Source of the DNA: Candidatus Sulfotelmatobacter sp.
GTDB lineage: Bacteria; Vulcanimicrobiota; Vulcanimicrobiia; Vulcanimicrobiales; Vulcanimicrobiaceae
Assembly (NCBI GenBank): GCA_035504415.1
Contig: DATJRY010000011.1
Span: forward strand, 62,001-126,000
Reading direction: 5' to 3'
Length of the DNA: 64,000 nt
The notes beneath the pieces were generated by a model. It searched no databases, was not told the origin of the DNA, and saw only the letters and a program-made list of their open reading frames with translations. A program made the translations under genes and the position numbers. Below, one piece after another: positions 17,790 through 26,991 of this stretch. Position 1 is the first letter of the stretch; the number at the start of each line of letters is the position of its first letter.

Positions 17790-19304
17790 TCAGGGGGCCG
17801 GTTCGAGCTCCTCGTCGTCGTCCTCGTCGGCCACGTCGGGCGGCAGCGGCCGCTGCAGCGGAAAGAGCAGCACGTCGCGGATCGAGGCGTTGCCGGTCAG
17901 CATCATGACCAGGCGATCGACCCCGATGCCGATCCCGGCCGTGGGCGGCATTCCGTACTCGAGCGCGGCGACGAAGTCCCAGTCGGGCGGCGGGACCTCT
18001 TCGTCGCCGGCTTCCTTCTCGGCGACCTGCAGCTCGAAGCGGCGCCGCTGGTCGTCGGGATCGTTCAGCTCGGTGAAGGCGTTCGAGATCTCCATGTGTG
18101 CCGCGAACAGCTCGTAGCGCTCGGTCAGCTCGGGATCGTGCGCCATGCGCTTGGCCAGCGGCGAGAGCACGACCGGATAGCCGTACACGAACGTCGGCTG
18201 GACCAGATGCGGCTCGACGATGCGCTCGAACAGCTTGTCGAGCGCGTGCGCGTGCGTGGGCGAGTCGGGGACGCCGTACGCGCGCAAGAGCGCGAAACAC
18301 GCGCCGGGATCGAGCAGCTGGTCGCGCGTGACGCCGGCGTACTGCTCGAACGCGCCCAGATAGTCGATCCGGCGGAACGGCGTCGCGAACGAGATCGTCT
18401 CGTCCTTGAACACGAACGACTCGCCGCCGTGCACGCTGCGCGCCAGATGCGCCATCAGCCGCTCGTTGAAGTCCATCATGTCGCGCACGTCCCAGTAGGC
18501 CGCGTACAGCTCGAGCATGGTGAACTCGGGGTTGTGGGTCGCGTCGATCCCTTCGTTACGCCAGATGCGCCCGATCTCGTAGACGCGCTCCATCCCGCCG
18601 ACGATCAGCCGCTTGAGGTTCAGCTCGGTCGCGATGCGCAGCACCAGCGGGATGTCCAGCGCGTTGGAGTGGGTGTAGAACGGGCGCGCGGTCGCGCCGC
18701 CGGCGATGTTGAGCAGCGTCGGCGTCTCGACCTCGAAGAAACCCTCGCCGTCGATGAAGCGCCGCATCTCGGCGACGATGCGCGAGCGCGCCAGCATGAC
18801 GTCGCGGACGTTCGGATTGACGATGAGGTCGACGTAGCGGCGGCGGTAGCGCTTCTCGACGTCGACGAGCCCGTGCCACTTGTCGGGCAGCGGCCGCAAC
18901 GACTTACCGATCACGGCGAACGTCCGCACGTGCAGGGAGAGCTCGCCCATCTTGGTGCGAAAGACCGTGCCGCTCGCACCGACCAAATCGCCCCGCTCGA
19001 GCTCCTTGAACAGCGCGAACTGCTCCTCCCCGACGTCGTTGCGGCGCACGAAGAGCTGGAAGCGCCCGGTGCGGTCGTGCAGGTCGGCGAAGATCACGCC
19101 GCCCTGGGCGCGCACGCTCATCAGCCGGCCCGCCAGCGACCACCGCTGTTCGTCGTCGCGGCCCTGTTCGCCCAGCGACGCGTAACGGGTGGCCAGCTCC
19201 GCGGCGTGCGCCGTGACGTCGTACCGCGTCGCGGCGAACGGATCGACGCCACGCTCGCGCAACGCGGCGAGTCGAGCCCGCCGGGCTGCGACGAGATCGC
19301 TCAT
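17790..19304 (-). CDS. lysS: Lysyl-tRNA synthetase, class II
   Basis: A 504-aa class II LysRS. The N-terminal OB-fold anticodon domain spans ~55-150 (SLAGRLMSVRAQGGVIFADLHDRTG). Motif 1 lies near FIDGEGFFEVETPTL, motif 2 is RNEGIDATHNPEFTMLE, and motif 3 is GIGIGVDRLVMMLTGNASIRDVLLFP. The C-terminus has an acidic extension (DEDDDEELEPAP). It charges tRNA-Lys. It follows greA by 4 bases, as the last gene of a four-gene coupled operon. Confidence 0.97.
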   Translation of the reverse strand: MSDLVAARRARLAALRERGVDPFAATRYDVTAHAAELATRYASLGEQGRDDEQRWSLAGRLMSVRAQGGVIFADLHDRTGRFQLFVRRNDVGEEQFALFKELERGDLVGASGTVFRTKMGELSLHVRTFAVIGKSLRPLPDKWHGLVDVEKRYRRRYVDLIVNPNVRDVMLARSRIVAEMRRFIDGEGFFEVETPTLLNIAGGATARPFYTHSNALDIPLVLRIATELNLKRLIVGGMERVYEIGRIWRNEGIDATHNPEFTMLELYAAYWDVRDMMDFNERLMAHLARSVHGGESFVFKDETISFATPFRRIDYLGAFEQYAGVTRDQLLDPGACFALLRAYGVPDSPTHAHALDKLFERIVEPHLVQPTFVYGYPVVLSPLAKRMAHDPELTERYELFAAHMEISNAFTELNDPDDQRRRFELQVAEKEAGDEEVPPPDWDFVAALEYGMPPTAGIGIGVDRLVMMLTGNASIRDVLLFPLQRPLPPDVADEDDDEELEPAP

Positions 19305-19308
19305 GGCG

Positions 19309-19812
19309 TTACGAGGCTTTCTTGGTTTTCTTCGGGTCCTTGTTGATCGCTTCGATCTTGTACTTCATCTGGCCGCGCGGCGTGGTGACGTCGATCGTCT
19401 CGCCCTTCTTGCGGCCCATGAGCGCACGGCCCAACGGCGACTCGTTCGAGAGCCGCGCGTTCTTCGGATCGGCCTCGGCCGAACCGACGATGGTGAACTC
19501 GTGCGAGGTGCCCGAGCCCGTCTCCTTGACCTTGACCGTCGCGCCCAGATGGACTTCGTCGGCGACGTAATCGCTCGCGTCGATGACGCGCGCGTTGCGG
19601 ATCATCCCTTCGAGTTTGAGGATGCGGCCCTCGACGAACGCCTGCTCTTGCTTGGCGTCTTCGTACTCCGCGTTTTCGGAGATGTCGCCGAACTCTTTGG
19701 CCTGACGGATGCGTTCGTTGACCTCGCGACGATGCACGGTCTTGAGCTCGTCGAGTTCGTCTTCGAGCTTCTTGAGGCCGTCTCGGGTCAAAACGATTTC
19801 TTTGTCGTTCAA
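19309..19812 (-). CDS. greA: Transcription elongation factor GreA
   Basis: A 167-aa GreA: N-terminal coiled coil (LTRDGLKKLEDELDELKTVHRREVNERI) with the tip Asp/Glu of GDISENAEYEDAKQEQAFVEGRI that stimulates RNA cleavage in RNA polymerase, and a C-terminal FKBP-like domain (SPLGRALMGRKKGETIDVTTPRG). The only workable start is TTG 19812, which overlaps the permease stop (TTGA) and has GGGAG 6 bases upstream. greA-lysS pairing is common; being downstream of permeases is less so. Confidence 0.95.
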   Translation of the reverse strand: MNDKEIVLTRDGLKKLEDELDELKTVHRREVNERIRQAKEFGDISENAEYEDAKQEQAFVEGRILKLEGMIRNARVIDASDYVADEVHLGATVKVKETGSGTSHEFTIVGSAEADPKNARLSNESPLGRALMGRKKGETIDVTTPRGQMKYKIEAINKDPKKTKKAS

Positions 19813-21173
19813 AAGCGACTCCCGGTGGAATGACCGACCCCCCCGGTTCCCCCTGCGCGGCGGAGGACCCTGCCGCGCCAGAGCGCGAGGGGAAGCCCCA
19901 GGATTGCGGCGCCCGCGATGAATCCCCTGGTCGCACCGTCGTCGCGGACCAGCGCGATCGCCAGAATGCCGGCCAACGCGAGGGCCGCCAGCCCGGGCAG
20001 GATCACGCCCGACCAACGGGCGGCCGGGTCGGCGACGAACGTGCGCACCGCCGCGAACGCGCTGAGCGCGAAGAGCAGCCCCAAGAACCACGACGTCCCC
20101 TGCAGCGCCAGCGCGAAGGCTCCGTTGGCGGTCGGCGAGAGGGCGTCGACCAGGCAGAACGCCAGCGAGATGCCGGTCACCAGCGCGATCGAGAGGGCGG
20201 GCTCGTCGCGGTGATCGAGCGCGCCGAGCGGGTGCGGCAAGAGTCCGTCGCGGCCCATCGCGTACAGGCTGCGGCTGAGGTAGACGAGCGTCGTTTGGAG
20301 CGAGGCGGCCAGCGAGATCAGCACCGTTACCGCGAGCACCGGCCGCCAGCCGCGCCCGAGCAGGTCGCCGACGTACGAGAGCGCGTCGGCCTGATGGGCG
20401 TCGTAGCCGGCCGCCGTTCCGACCCGCAGAAACGCCGCGATCGCGGCCAGCATGACCGCCGCCGTCAGCAGCAGGCCGACCAGGCCGCCGGAGCCGGGCC
20501 GCGAGGCGTCCCCCTCGGTCTCCTCGGCGGTCGAGGCCGAGACTTCCCACCCGTCGAGCATCCAGATGCCCACCACCATCGCGCCGATCAACCCGGTCCA
20601 GGAGAGCGGGGGGCCGGCGAACGCGACGGCGTCCGGATGCGGGTGCGCGGCGGCGACGATCGCCGCGACCGTCAGCACGAGCAGCTCGGCGACCAGCAAC
20701 AGTCCGGCCAAGAGCGCCGTCGGGCGCAGCCCGTACCACAGCAAGAGCGCGCTGGCGGCGGTCCAGCCGCAGGCGACCAGGGCGACGGCGAGCGCGTTCC
20801 CGGCCAGCGCCGGCGCCAGCAGATCGAGGGTGTACGCGCCCGCCGGCAGCGCCGTCGCCTGGACCGCGAACAGGTTCGCGACCAACAGCACCCAGGCGCC
20901 GTACGCACCCGTCGTGCCGCCGAGCGCGGTGCGGATCCAGGCATACGACGAACCGGCGTCCGGCATGCGCTCGCCCAGCTTGCGGTACCCGATGGCGACC
21001 ATCGCCATCACCAGCGCGACCAGCGCCAGCGCCAGTTCCGTCCCGCGACCGGCGGCGGCGATCATCGCCGCCATCGTCGTCGCCAGCGAGAAGGCCGGTC
21101 CGATCGCGGCCGCCGCGACGACGATCAGATCGCGCAGCGCAAGGACGCGCCGCAGCCGCGGAGCCCCGGTCAC
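19809..21173 (-). CDS. APC-family amino-acid permease (first of two)
   Basis: A 454-aa polytopic transporter with about 12 hydrophobic segments. The start RDLIVVAAAAIGPAFSLATTMAAM corresponds to APC helix 1 with its unwound Gly-rich part; GERMPDAGSSYAWIRTALGG corresponds to the conserved loop after helix 2-3; VGIWMLDGWEVSASTAEE corresponds to helix 6 (FxaFxGfexxxxxAEE). It probably takes up amino acids. GTG 21173 overlaps the stop of the upstream permease (GTGA), and its own stop overlaps greA. Confidence 0.88.
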   Translation of the reverse strand: MTGAPRLRRVLALRDLIVVAAAAIGPAFSLATTMAAMIAAAGRGTELALALVALVMAMVAIGYRKLGERMPDAGSSYAWIRTALGGTTGAYGAWVLLVANLFAVQATALPAGAYTLDLLAPALAGNALAVALVACGWTAASALLLWYGLRPTALLAGLLLVAELLVLTVAAIVAAAHPHPDAVAFAGPPLSWTGLIGAMVVGIWMLDGWEVSASTAEETEGDASRPGSGGLVGLLLTAAVMLAAIAAFLRVGTAAGYDAHQADALSYVGDLLGRGWRPVLAVTVLISLAASLQTTLVYLSRSLYAMGRDGLLPHPLGALDHRDEPALSIALVTGISLAFCLVDALSPTANGAFALALQGTSWFLGLLFALSAFAAVRTFVADPAARWSGVILPGLAALALAGILAIALVRDDGATRGFIAGAAILGLPLALWRGRVLRRAGGTGGVGHSTGSRF

Positions 21174-22591
21174 GGCCGTGCGCGCAGTTGCGAGCGGTGA
21201 TAGCCGTAGGCCGCGTAGATGCCCAGGCCCACCAAGAACCAGACCAGGAACCGCAGCCAGGTCAGCGGCGCGAGCCCTTCGACCGTCAGCCAGGTGCACA
21301 GAACGATGCCGGCCGCCGGTACGACGATCGGTCCGAACGGCACGCGGAACGGACGGACGGCGTCGGGCTGCGAGAAGCGCAGCGCCATCACGCCGGCGCA
21401 CACGATGACGAACGCCGAGAGCGTGCCGATGTTGACGAACTCGAGCAGCACGGTCAACGGAACCCCGAGCGCCAGCACGGCGATGACGGCGCCGGTCGCA
21501 AGCGTCATGACGACCGGCGTGTGCGTGCGCGCGCTGACCGCCCCGAACGCGCGCGGCAAGAGCCGGTCGCGCGACATGACGTAGAAGATGCGCACCTGAC
21601 CGAGCAGCGAGGTCAGCATCGAGGCCGTCGTCCCCGTCACCGTGCCGATCAGCACCAGCCCGAACAAGAGCTTGTTGTTGCCGGCGTGCACGACCGCGTC
21701 GAGCATGCCGGAGTTGACGTCGATCGTGTTCCAGGCCACGACGCCGACCGCGACCGCGGCGACCGCCGAGAACAGGATCGCACCGATGATCAGCGAGCCG
21801 ACGATCGCGCGCGGCACGTCGCGGATCGGATCGTGCGCTTCTTCACTCGCGACGGTGACCGTATCGAACCCGATGTACGCGAAGAACACGACCGCGGCAC
21901 CGGTGACGATGCCGTGCACGCCGTGCGGCGCGAACGGATGGAAGTTCGCCGGATGGACGACCGCCGCCAGACCGAGGATGAACGCCACCAGCGCGACCAG
22001 CTGCACGACGACCAGCACCGTGTTCGTGCCGGACGACTCGCGGATGCCGATGGCCAGCACGATCGCGATCGCCAGCACCGACAAGCACGCCAGCACGTCG
22101 ACCTGCGTGTGCGCGAGGTCGATCCGGCCATGCGCCATGACGACGTTCGCCGTCTGCGCCCAGCCCGGCAACGTGATGCCGATGCCGCCGAGCAGCTGCT
22201 GCAGCGAACCCGACAGCGTCGCCGCCAGCGGCGCGACGCTGATGCCGTACTCGAGGATCAAGTCCCAGCCGATCACCCAGGCCACGATCTCGCCGAGCGC
22301 GGCGTAGGCGTACGTGTACGCGCTGCCCGCGACCGGCACCATCGACGCCAGCTCGGCATAGCAGAGCGCGACGAACAGACAGGTGACGCCCGAGAGCGCG
22401 AAGGCGGCGACGACGCCGGGACCGGCCGCGTGCGCGCCGCTGCCGACGGTGGTGAAGATGCCGCCCAGCATCGTGCCCAGGCCGACCGCGATCAGCGCGC
22501 GCACGCCCAGCGCGCGGCGCAGCGGGACCCCGTCGGGCAGGCGTTCGCGGTCGTGCGGCTGCCGCGCGAAGAGTCGGCCCAGGAGCGACAA
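21170..22591 (-). CDS. APC-family amino-acid permease, cationic amino-acid transporter type
   Basis: A 473-aa transporter with ~12 membrane helices. ALIAVGLGTMLGGIFTTVG, YAELASMVPVAGSAYTYAYAALGE, FFAYIGFDTVTVASEEAHDP and RIFYVMSRDRLLPRAFG are close to the CAT-like APC transporters (YfnA type). Likely amino-acid uptake or exchange; specificity unknown. It is the first gene of the permease-permease-greA-lysS operon, 3 bases downstream of the gene ending at 22595. ATG start. Confidence 0.92.
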   Translation of the reverse strand: MSLLGRLFARQPHDRERLPDGVPLRRALGVRALIAVGLGTMLGGIFTTVGSGAHAAGPGVVAAFALSGVTCLFVALCYAELASMVPVAGSAYTYAYAALGEIVAWVIGWDLILEYGISVAPLAATLSGSLQQLLGGIGITLPGWAQTANVVMAHGRIDLAHTQVDVLACLSVLAIAIVLAIGIRESSGTNTVLVVVQLVALVAFILGLAAVVHPANFHPFAPHGVHGIVTGAAVVFFAYIGFDTVTVASEEAHDPIRDVPRAIVGSLIIGAILFSAVAAVAVGVVAWNTIDVNSGMLDAVVHAGNNKLLFGLVLIGTVTGTTASMLTSLLGQVRIFYVMSRDRLLPRAFGAVSARTHTPVVMTLATGAVIAVLALGVPLTVLLEFVNIGTLSAFVIVCAGVMALRFSQPDAVRPFRVPFGPIVVPAAGIVLCTWLTVEGLAPLTWLRFLVWFLVGLGIYAAYGYHRSQLRARP

Positions 22592-22594
22592 GCG

Positions 22595-23506
22595 TTACGC
22601 GGCCTGGAACTCGATGACCCGCGGGCGCAGGTCGAGCCGGTGCAGCAGGTCTTGGTAGTCACCCTCGGTCACGTCGGCCCAGCGTTTGCCGAGCAGCGCG
22701 ACCAGCGCCGCCTCGATCACGTTCGTCCCGAAGGAACGTCCGCCGAAGTCGGGCGTCGTCGTGATCAGCCGCGCGATCCCGCGCTCGCGCAAGAAGTCGA
22801 CGTCGCCGGCGGTGACGGTGTTGGTCAAGATGGTCTTGCCGTCGAGCCGGTCGGGCATGAACTGCCGCATGAAGTGATAGTCGCCCGCGATGATCTCCGC
22901 ATCGTCGTAGTACTCGGGGTACTTCGGCTGCGGCGCGCGGTCTTGCTTCTTACCGGTTGGATAGAAGAACTGGAACGGAAGCTTACACGCGTCGGGGAGA
23001 TACTTGCGCGCCATCTCCTCGAACTCGTCGAGCCCGCGCACCGGCCGGTCGAGGTCCAGCGCGAAGATGAAGTCGCCGAACACCACGTCGCTGCCCGCCT
23101 GGACCAGCGCTTGGGCCATGCCGAACCGGTCGAGCGCGCTGACCATCAGCACGCGCTTCCCGTCGAGCTGCACGCCGAGCCTCTCGGTCAGATACGCCAC
23201 GGCGTTGCGCTCGAGCGTGTTCTTCAAGCCGCTGCCGTCGACGACCGGCGTCTTTTTCACCGCGTCGAGCAGCTTGAGACCGTCGCGCAGCGCGTAGCGA
23301 TCCTTGCCCGCGTACAGATAGACGTCAATCCCGCCAAGTCCCAGCGCGTCGACGGTTCCGTCCAGCTCGTGCAGCCGCGCGATCGCCTTGTCGAGACTGC
23401 CGTCCGTCCCGACCCGCGCAATGTCGAACTGCTCACCGAGCAGCTCGACCTGCGCCCGATGATCGCGCGACGACGATCCGAGCGAAACCGAAACGACCCG
23501 TTTCAC
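22595..23506 (-). CDS. Conserved protein of the family annotated as quinate 5-dehydrogenase
   Basis: A 303-aa soluble protein. The opening MKRVVSVSLGSSSRDHR, the VDALGLGGIDVYLYAGKDRY segment, TPVVDGSGLKNTLERNAVAYL and a C-terminal TNTVTAGDVDFLRERGI match a conserved family usually labelled quinate/shikimate dehydrogenase-like. To my knowledge the activity is not established for this branch, so I do not assign one. The gene is downstream of the acyl-ACP-reductase-like gene on the same strand, with a 130-base gap that contains a palindrome, and is followed directly by the permease operon. Confidence 0.7.
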   Translation of the reverse strand: MKRVVSVSLGSSSRDHRAQVELLGEQFDIARVGTDGSLDKAIARLHELDGTVDALGLGGIDVYLYAGKDRYALRDGLKLLDAVKKTPVVDGSGLKNTLERNAVAYLTERLGVQLDGKRVLMVSALDRFGMAQALVQAGSDVVFGDFIFALDLDRPVRGLDEFEEMARKYLPDACKLPFQFFYPTGKKQDRAPQPKYPEYYDDAEIIAGDYHFMRQFMPDRLDGKTILTNTVTAGDVDFLRERGIARLITTTPDFGGRSFGTNVIEAALVALLGKRWADVTEGDYQDLLHRLDLRPRVIEFQAA

Positions 23507-23591
23507 ACGCTGGCCTTTCCAGCCCGGTGTTGCGGTATCGGAGTAGGTTTTGTAGGATAGTCGGGTCGGGGCTCTTCTGTTGAACCGCTAC

Positions 23592-23620
23592 GGGCATCGT
23601 GTCCACTGGACACGGTGCCC
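23592..23620. promoter_or_regulatory. Near-perfect palindrome between two dehydrogenase-like genes
   Basis: The site is a 14-base arm, one central base and a 14-base arm with a single mismatch. Its core, GTGTCCA-C-TGGACAC, is a perfect odd palindrome. No run of T follows on the minus strand, so it looks more like an operator or an mRNA stabiliser than an intrinsic terminator. Confidence 0.6.
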
Positions 23621-23636
23621 GCCGCATTTCCGCGCA

Positions 23637-24746
23637 TCACGCGCTCACCGCGCGGCGGTCGGCGGCGGCGGCGCGGATGCGGGCGATCTGCTCGCGGGTG
23701 ATGGCGGCGTCGAAAGCGCGCATGTCGGCCAGCGTGAAGCCGGCGCGCTCGGCCAGTGCGTCGATCTCGCGGACTTTGGCCAGGTCGATGCCGCGGCCCA
23801 GCGTGTACGACTCGTTGCGATTCTCGAGCGCGAGGACCATCGTCTCCGACATGCACGCCAGCGCGGTGCCTCGCGGGAGGTTGAGGTCGAACTCGGTGCC
23901 CGGCTCGCGCACGCGTTCGACGAACATCGAACCGGGGACGCGCATGTTGCCGCCTTCGAGGACGAGCACGTCGGGACGCTCGCTCGCGACCCGTCGGCTG
24001 ACGTCGTGCGGCAGCGAGAGCTCGCAGACGACGGCGCCCGGCCGCAAGTCCTCCGGCTCGATGACGTCCTGGGTCGAGGAGGTGGCCGTGAGGACCAGGT
24101 CCGCCGACCGTACCGCCGCGGCCAAGTCGGTGCTCGCCGACGAGCTGCACGGCAGCGTCGGCGCGATCTCGGCGTGAAACTTGCGCAGCCGCGTCTCGTT
24201 GCGCGCGACCAGCACGACGTGCGCGACGTGCGGTGCGATCAGCGCGACGCAGGCCGAGCCGATCGAGCCGGTCGCCCCGACGACGACGGCCGTCGCCCGC
24301 GCGGCCTCGATGCCCATCTCTTGCGCGCCGCGGAACAGGCTGCGCACGCCGGCGGCGATCGTGAGCGAGTTGCCGGTCGTCACCGGGATCGGCGAGCGTT
24401 CCGCGACGGTGACACCGCCGTCGCCCACCACCCCGGTGAACGCGCCGAGTCCGGCGACCTGCGCGCCGAGCGACGCGCCGACCTCGATCGCCTTGACGAT
24501 GCGCTCGTATACCTGCTCGCGCGGCAGCTCCAACATCTGCTCCGGCAACAACGGGGCGGCGACGAACCAACCTTCCGTCTCGCGGCCGTCGGGCGTTTTG
24601 ATCCCCGTCACATGTGCCGCCGCGTACGCGGGCATCCACTCGAGGATTTTCGCGATGATCGGCTTTCCTTTGCCTTTTGCACCGGGCTCGTACCGCACCA
24701 CGTCCTCGAATGAGAGCGGGTGGATGACGAAACAGAATTTGGACAT
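23637..24746 (-). CDS. Acyl-ACP/CoA reductase-like dehydrogenase (cyanobacterial AAR family)
   Basis: A 369-aa enzyme. The Rossmann motif VVVGATGSIGSACV lies at ~154-166. The C-terminal segment TALACMSETMVLALENR contains Cys298, matching the thioester-forming active-site Cys (ACxAExM) of cyanobacterial acyl-ACP reductase; GRGIDLAKVREIDALAERAGF follows as in that family. It would reduce a fatty acyl thioester to an aldehyde with NADPH. The aldehyde-deformylating oxygenase that makes alkanes in cyanobacteria is not nearby. ATG 24746 is 66 bases from a divergent gene. Confidence 0.8.
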   Translation of the reverse strand: MSKFCFVIHPLSFEDVVRYEPGAKGKGKPIIAKILEWMPAYAAAHVTGIKTPDGRETEGWFVAAPLLPEQMLELPREQVYERIVKAIEVGASLGAQVAGLGAFTGVVGDGGVTVAERSPIPVTTGNSLTIAAGVRSLFRGAQEMGIEAARATAVVVGATGSIGSACVALIAPHVAHVVLVARNETRLRKFHAEIAPTLPCSSSASTDLAAAVRSADLVLTATSSTQDVIEPEDLRPGAVVCELSLPHDVSRRVASERPDVLVLEGGNMRVPGSMFVERVREPGTEFDLNLPRGTALACMSETMVLALENRNESYTLGRGIDLAKVREIDALAERAGFTLADMRAFDAAITREQIARIRAAAADRRAVSA

Positions 24747-24812
24747 TCCGGGGGCCGTTTCGCCGGTCCGGAGCCGGGAGCCCGCGGCCCCGGGCGGGAA
24801 ACACTCCCGGGC

Positions 24813-25472
24813 ATGAACTCCACCCTCTCCGAGATCGAGGAGTGCCTCCGGATCCCCGCCCCGTGCCCGGCCCCGTTGGGGCTCGCGTGCGACGGGACGG
24901 ACCTCTGGATCGCCTCCAATGAGACCAACCGCATTTACGGCCTCCGGGCCCAACGAGGAACGGTTTTCGAAGAGGCGATCGCACCTGGTAGGCCATTCGG
25001 GATCACGGTGACGGGCGACGCGTTGCGCGTCGTGACGGGCGAGGGAGACGATGACGACCGGTACATCCGGCGGTACATCATGGGCAAGGACTTCAAGTCC
25101 GAACGCATCCCCACGCCCGAGCACACCGGTTCGTTCCTGGCCTACGACGGCGATCGGCTATATCTCAGCCAGCGCGACAACAAGCTCATCCTCGAGCTCG
25201 ACGAGAACGGGAGCGTGCTGCGCACGATTCCGGTCCCGCGCCAGGTCACGGGGATGGTCGTCGTCGCCGGCAAGTTCTATCTGGTCACGACGGAAAGCCG
25301 CGACATCGACGACTACCGTTTGCTCTGCTTGGACGCGCGGCGCGAACGGCCTGAAGTCGTGGAGCTCGCCGCGATTCCGTTCGCCGCACGTAGCTTGGGC
25401 TTCGACGGGACGAAGTTCTGGACGAACGCTCGTTCCGAAAACACCATCGTCGCGTTCGCGCGCCCGGATTGA
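24813..25472 (+). CDS. Beta-propeller protein (SMP-30/NHL-like)
   Basis: A 219-aa protein made of repeated four-stranded units: LGLACDGTDLWIASNETNRIYGL, FGITVTGDALRVVTGEGDD, GSFLAYDGDRLYLSQRDNKLILELDENG, VTGMVVVAGKFYLVTTES and RSLGFDGTKFWTNARSENTIVAF. The pattern 'hydrophobic-D-G-x-x-L-W/Y' marks propeller blades. No signal peptide. No catalytic residue set can be assigned. Divergent from the AAR-like gene; ATG 24813 precedes the first blade. Confidence 0.7.
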   Translation: MNSTLSEIEECLRIPAPCPAPLGLACDGTDLWIASNETNRIYGLRAQRGTVFEEAIAPGRPFGITVTGDALRVVTGEGDDDDRYIRRYIMGKDFKSERIPTPEHTGSFLAYDGDRLYLSQRDNKLILELDENGSVLRTIPVPRQVTGMVVVAGKFYLVTTESRDIDDYRLLCLDARRERPEVVELAAIPFAARSLGFDGTKFWTNARSENTIVAFARPD

Positions 25473-25511
25473 CGCGCGCGTCGTCGCCCCTCCGCTGAAA
25501 GGCGCACGGGG

Positions 25512-26579
25512 ATGACGACGCCGCGCTATCGCCGGTCCAGCGTACGGTCCGTGCTCGAGGCGGCGGTGACGAATCACGTCCTGTCCGCCTCGATCCACGA
25601 CGCGTTGTGGGCGGTGCTTTGGAACCGTCGCCACGACGACGTCGACGAGCCGGTCTGGCTGCCCGATTCGGGATACGGCGGCGTGCTGGTGTTCGCGCGC
25701 GCGCTCGACGACGAGCAGAGCCTGGTCGGCGTCGACACGACGGAGTCGCTGATCGTCTTTCGCATCAGCGGGAGCGTCCCGGCGCTCGGCAGCCGCGTGC
25801 GCGTGTTGCCCGCCGCGCGCGAGCTGTGGCGGCTGAGCGACGTGCACCCGCTCGGGCTGGGCATGGTGCTGGAGTTCGACGATCGCGGCAGCACGCCGGA
25901 CACCGCCTGGGTCGCCCCCTTGCGCGAGGCGGTCGGCGGCTTGCGCGCGATCTTCGAGGCCCGGCGCGACCGGTTGGCGGCGCGTCGCGCCGAGCTGGGC
26001 GCGCTCCAGGAGCCGCCGAGCATCGACGCCGTCTGGCGCGACCAGATCGCCGGCATCGGCGAGCGCGCGCAGATGGAGACCGAGCTGACGCCGCAGGAGC
26101 ACACGGCGCTGCAACGCGCCCGCGCGCGCGGCGGCCGCGTCGCCGCCGAAGAGGAGCGCCGCATCAACGCGATCCGCCAGAAGCGCTTCGCCGAGCGCGC
26201 GAACGCGGAGATCGCGCGCTTTCGCGAGACCGATTGGCCGGCGCTGCGCGACCGGGCGGCCGCCGATCTCAAGCGCTACACCGACTATCACGCCGAGATC
26301 GTCCGCCTCGAGGACGCGCTCTCGCGCATCCGCGCGCTGACCGACCGCGCCGCCAAAGCGGTCCGGTCGCTCGATGCGATCGAACGCGCCGAGTTCCGCG
26401 TGCGCACGCTCGCGCTCGACCCGGCGCGGCTCGAGGAAGCGGCCTACGCCGAGGAGCTGTTGCGCACCGTCGAGCTGCTCGACGCCGCGATTCCCAAGCG
26501 CGGCAGCGCGTCCGCGTCCAGCTTCAGCGCGTACCGTGCGCCGACTGCGGGACCGTCCGTGATTCCGCCTCGGTTTTGA
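25512..26579 (+). CDS. Hypothetical coiled-coil protein
   Basis: A 355-aa protein, family not recognised. Residues ~1-150 look like a compact alpha/beta domain (VWLPDSGYGGVLVFARALDDEQSLVGV). Residues ~155-330 are Arg/Ala/Glu-rich with long heptad-like helices, including a charged stretch ARARGGRVAAEEERRINAI. The last ~25 residues are Ser/Ala/Pro-rich. It follows the propeller gene by 39 bases and may share its transcript. Its 3' end overlaps the convergent SRPBCC gene by 56 bases. Confidence 0.65.
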   Translation: MTTPRYRRSSVRSVLEAAVTNHVLSASIHDALWAVLWNRRHDDVDEPVWLPDSGYGGVLVFARALDDEQSLVGVDTTESLIVFRISGSVPALGSRVRVLPAARELWRLSDVHPLGLGMVLEFDDRGSTPDTAWVAPLREAVGGLRAIFEARRDRLAARRAELGALQEPPSIDAVWRDQIAGIGERAQMETELTPQEHTALQRARARGGRVAAEEERRINAIRQKRFAERANAEIARFRETDWPALRDRAAADLKRYTDYHAEIVRLEDALSRIRALTDRAAKAVRSLDAIERAEFRVRTLALDPARLEEAAYAEELLRTVELLDAAIPKRGSASASSFSAYRAPTAGPSVIPPRF

Positions 26580-26991
26580 GCGCCGCCAGCATCATCTGCG
26601 AGTTCTCGCGCACCTTCTTCTCGAGCGTCGGGCCGATCAGCTCGGCCAGCGTCGGTACGCCGAAGTCGTACTCGACGCCAAGCACGACGGTCGTGACGTC
26701 GCCGTCTTGGGTGAACGTCCAGCTCCCCTGGAAGGTGTCGAGGTCGCCCTCGATCAGCGCGTAGTCGATCCGCAGCGCGGCGTCGTCGAAGCGGTCCTCC
26801 TCGGTCCACTCGATCGGCGCGTCCTCGACCAGCGTCTTCCAGCGGGTCACGACGGCGTCAGGACGGCGCTCGAGCACGACGACGGTCTCGACGTCGGGCA
26901 TGAAGTCGGGGAAGCGCTCTTGCTCTTTGGCGAGCTCGTACACGACCGCCGCCGGAGCGGCGATCGCGATCGTGCACTCGACGGACGGCAT
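26524..26991 (-). CDS. SRPBCC/polyketide-cyclase-like lipid- or ligand-binding protein
   Basis: A 155-aa START-like fold protein. The signature is an N-terminal strand (VECTIAIAAPAAVVYELAKEQERFPDFMPDV) followed by alternating strands (VTRWKTLVEDAPIEWTEEDRF; FQGSWTFTQDGDVTTVVLGVEYDFG) and a long C-terminal helix. Members bind hydrophobic ligands, for example the Coq10 type. The ATG at 26991 overlaps the aminotransferase stop (TGATG), so it is translated with that operon. Confidence 0.8.
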   Translation of the reverse strand: MPSVECTIAIAAPAAVVYELAKEQERFPDFMPDVETVVVLERRPDAVVTRWKTLVEDAPIEWTEEDRFDDAALRIDYALIEGDLDTFQGSWTFTQDGDVTTVVLGVEYDFGVPTLAELIGPTLEKKVRENSQMMLAALKTEAESRTVPQSAHGTR

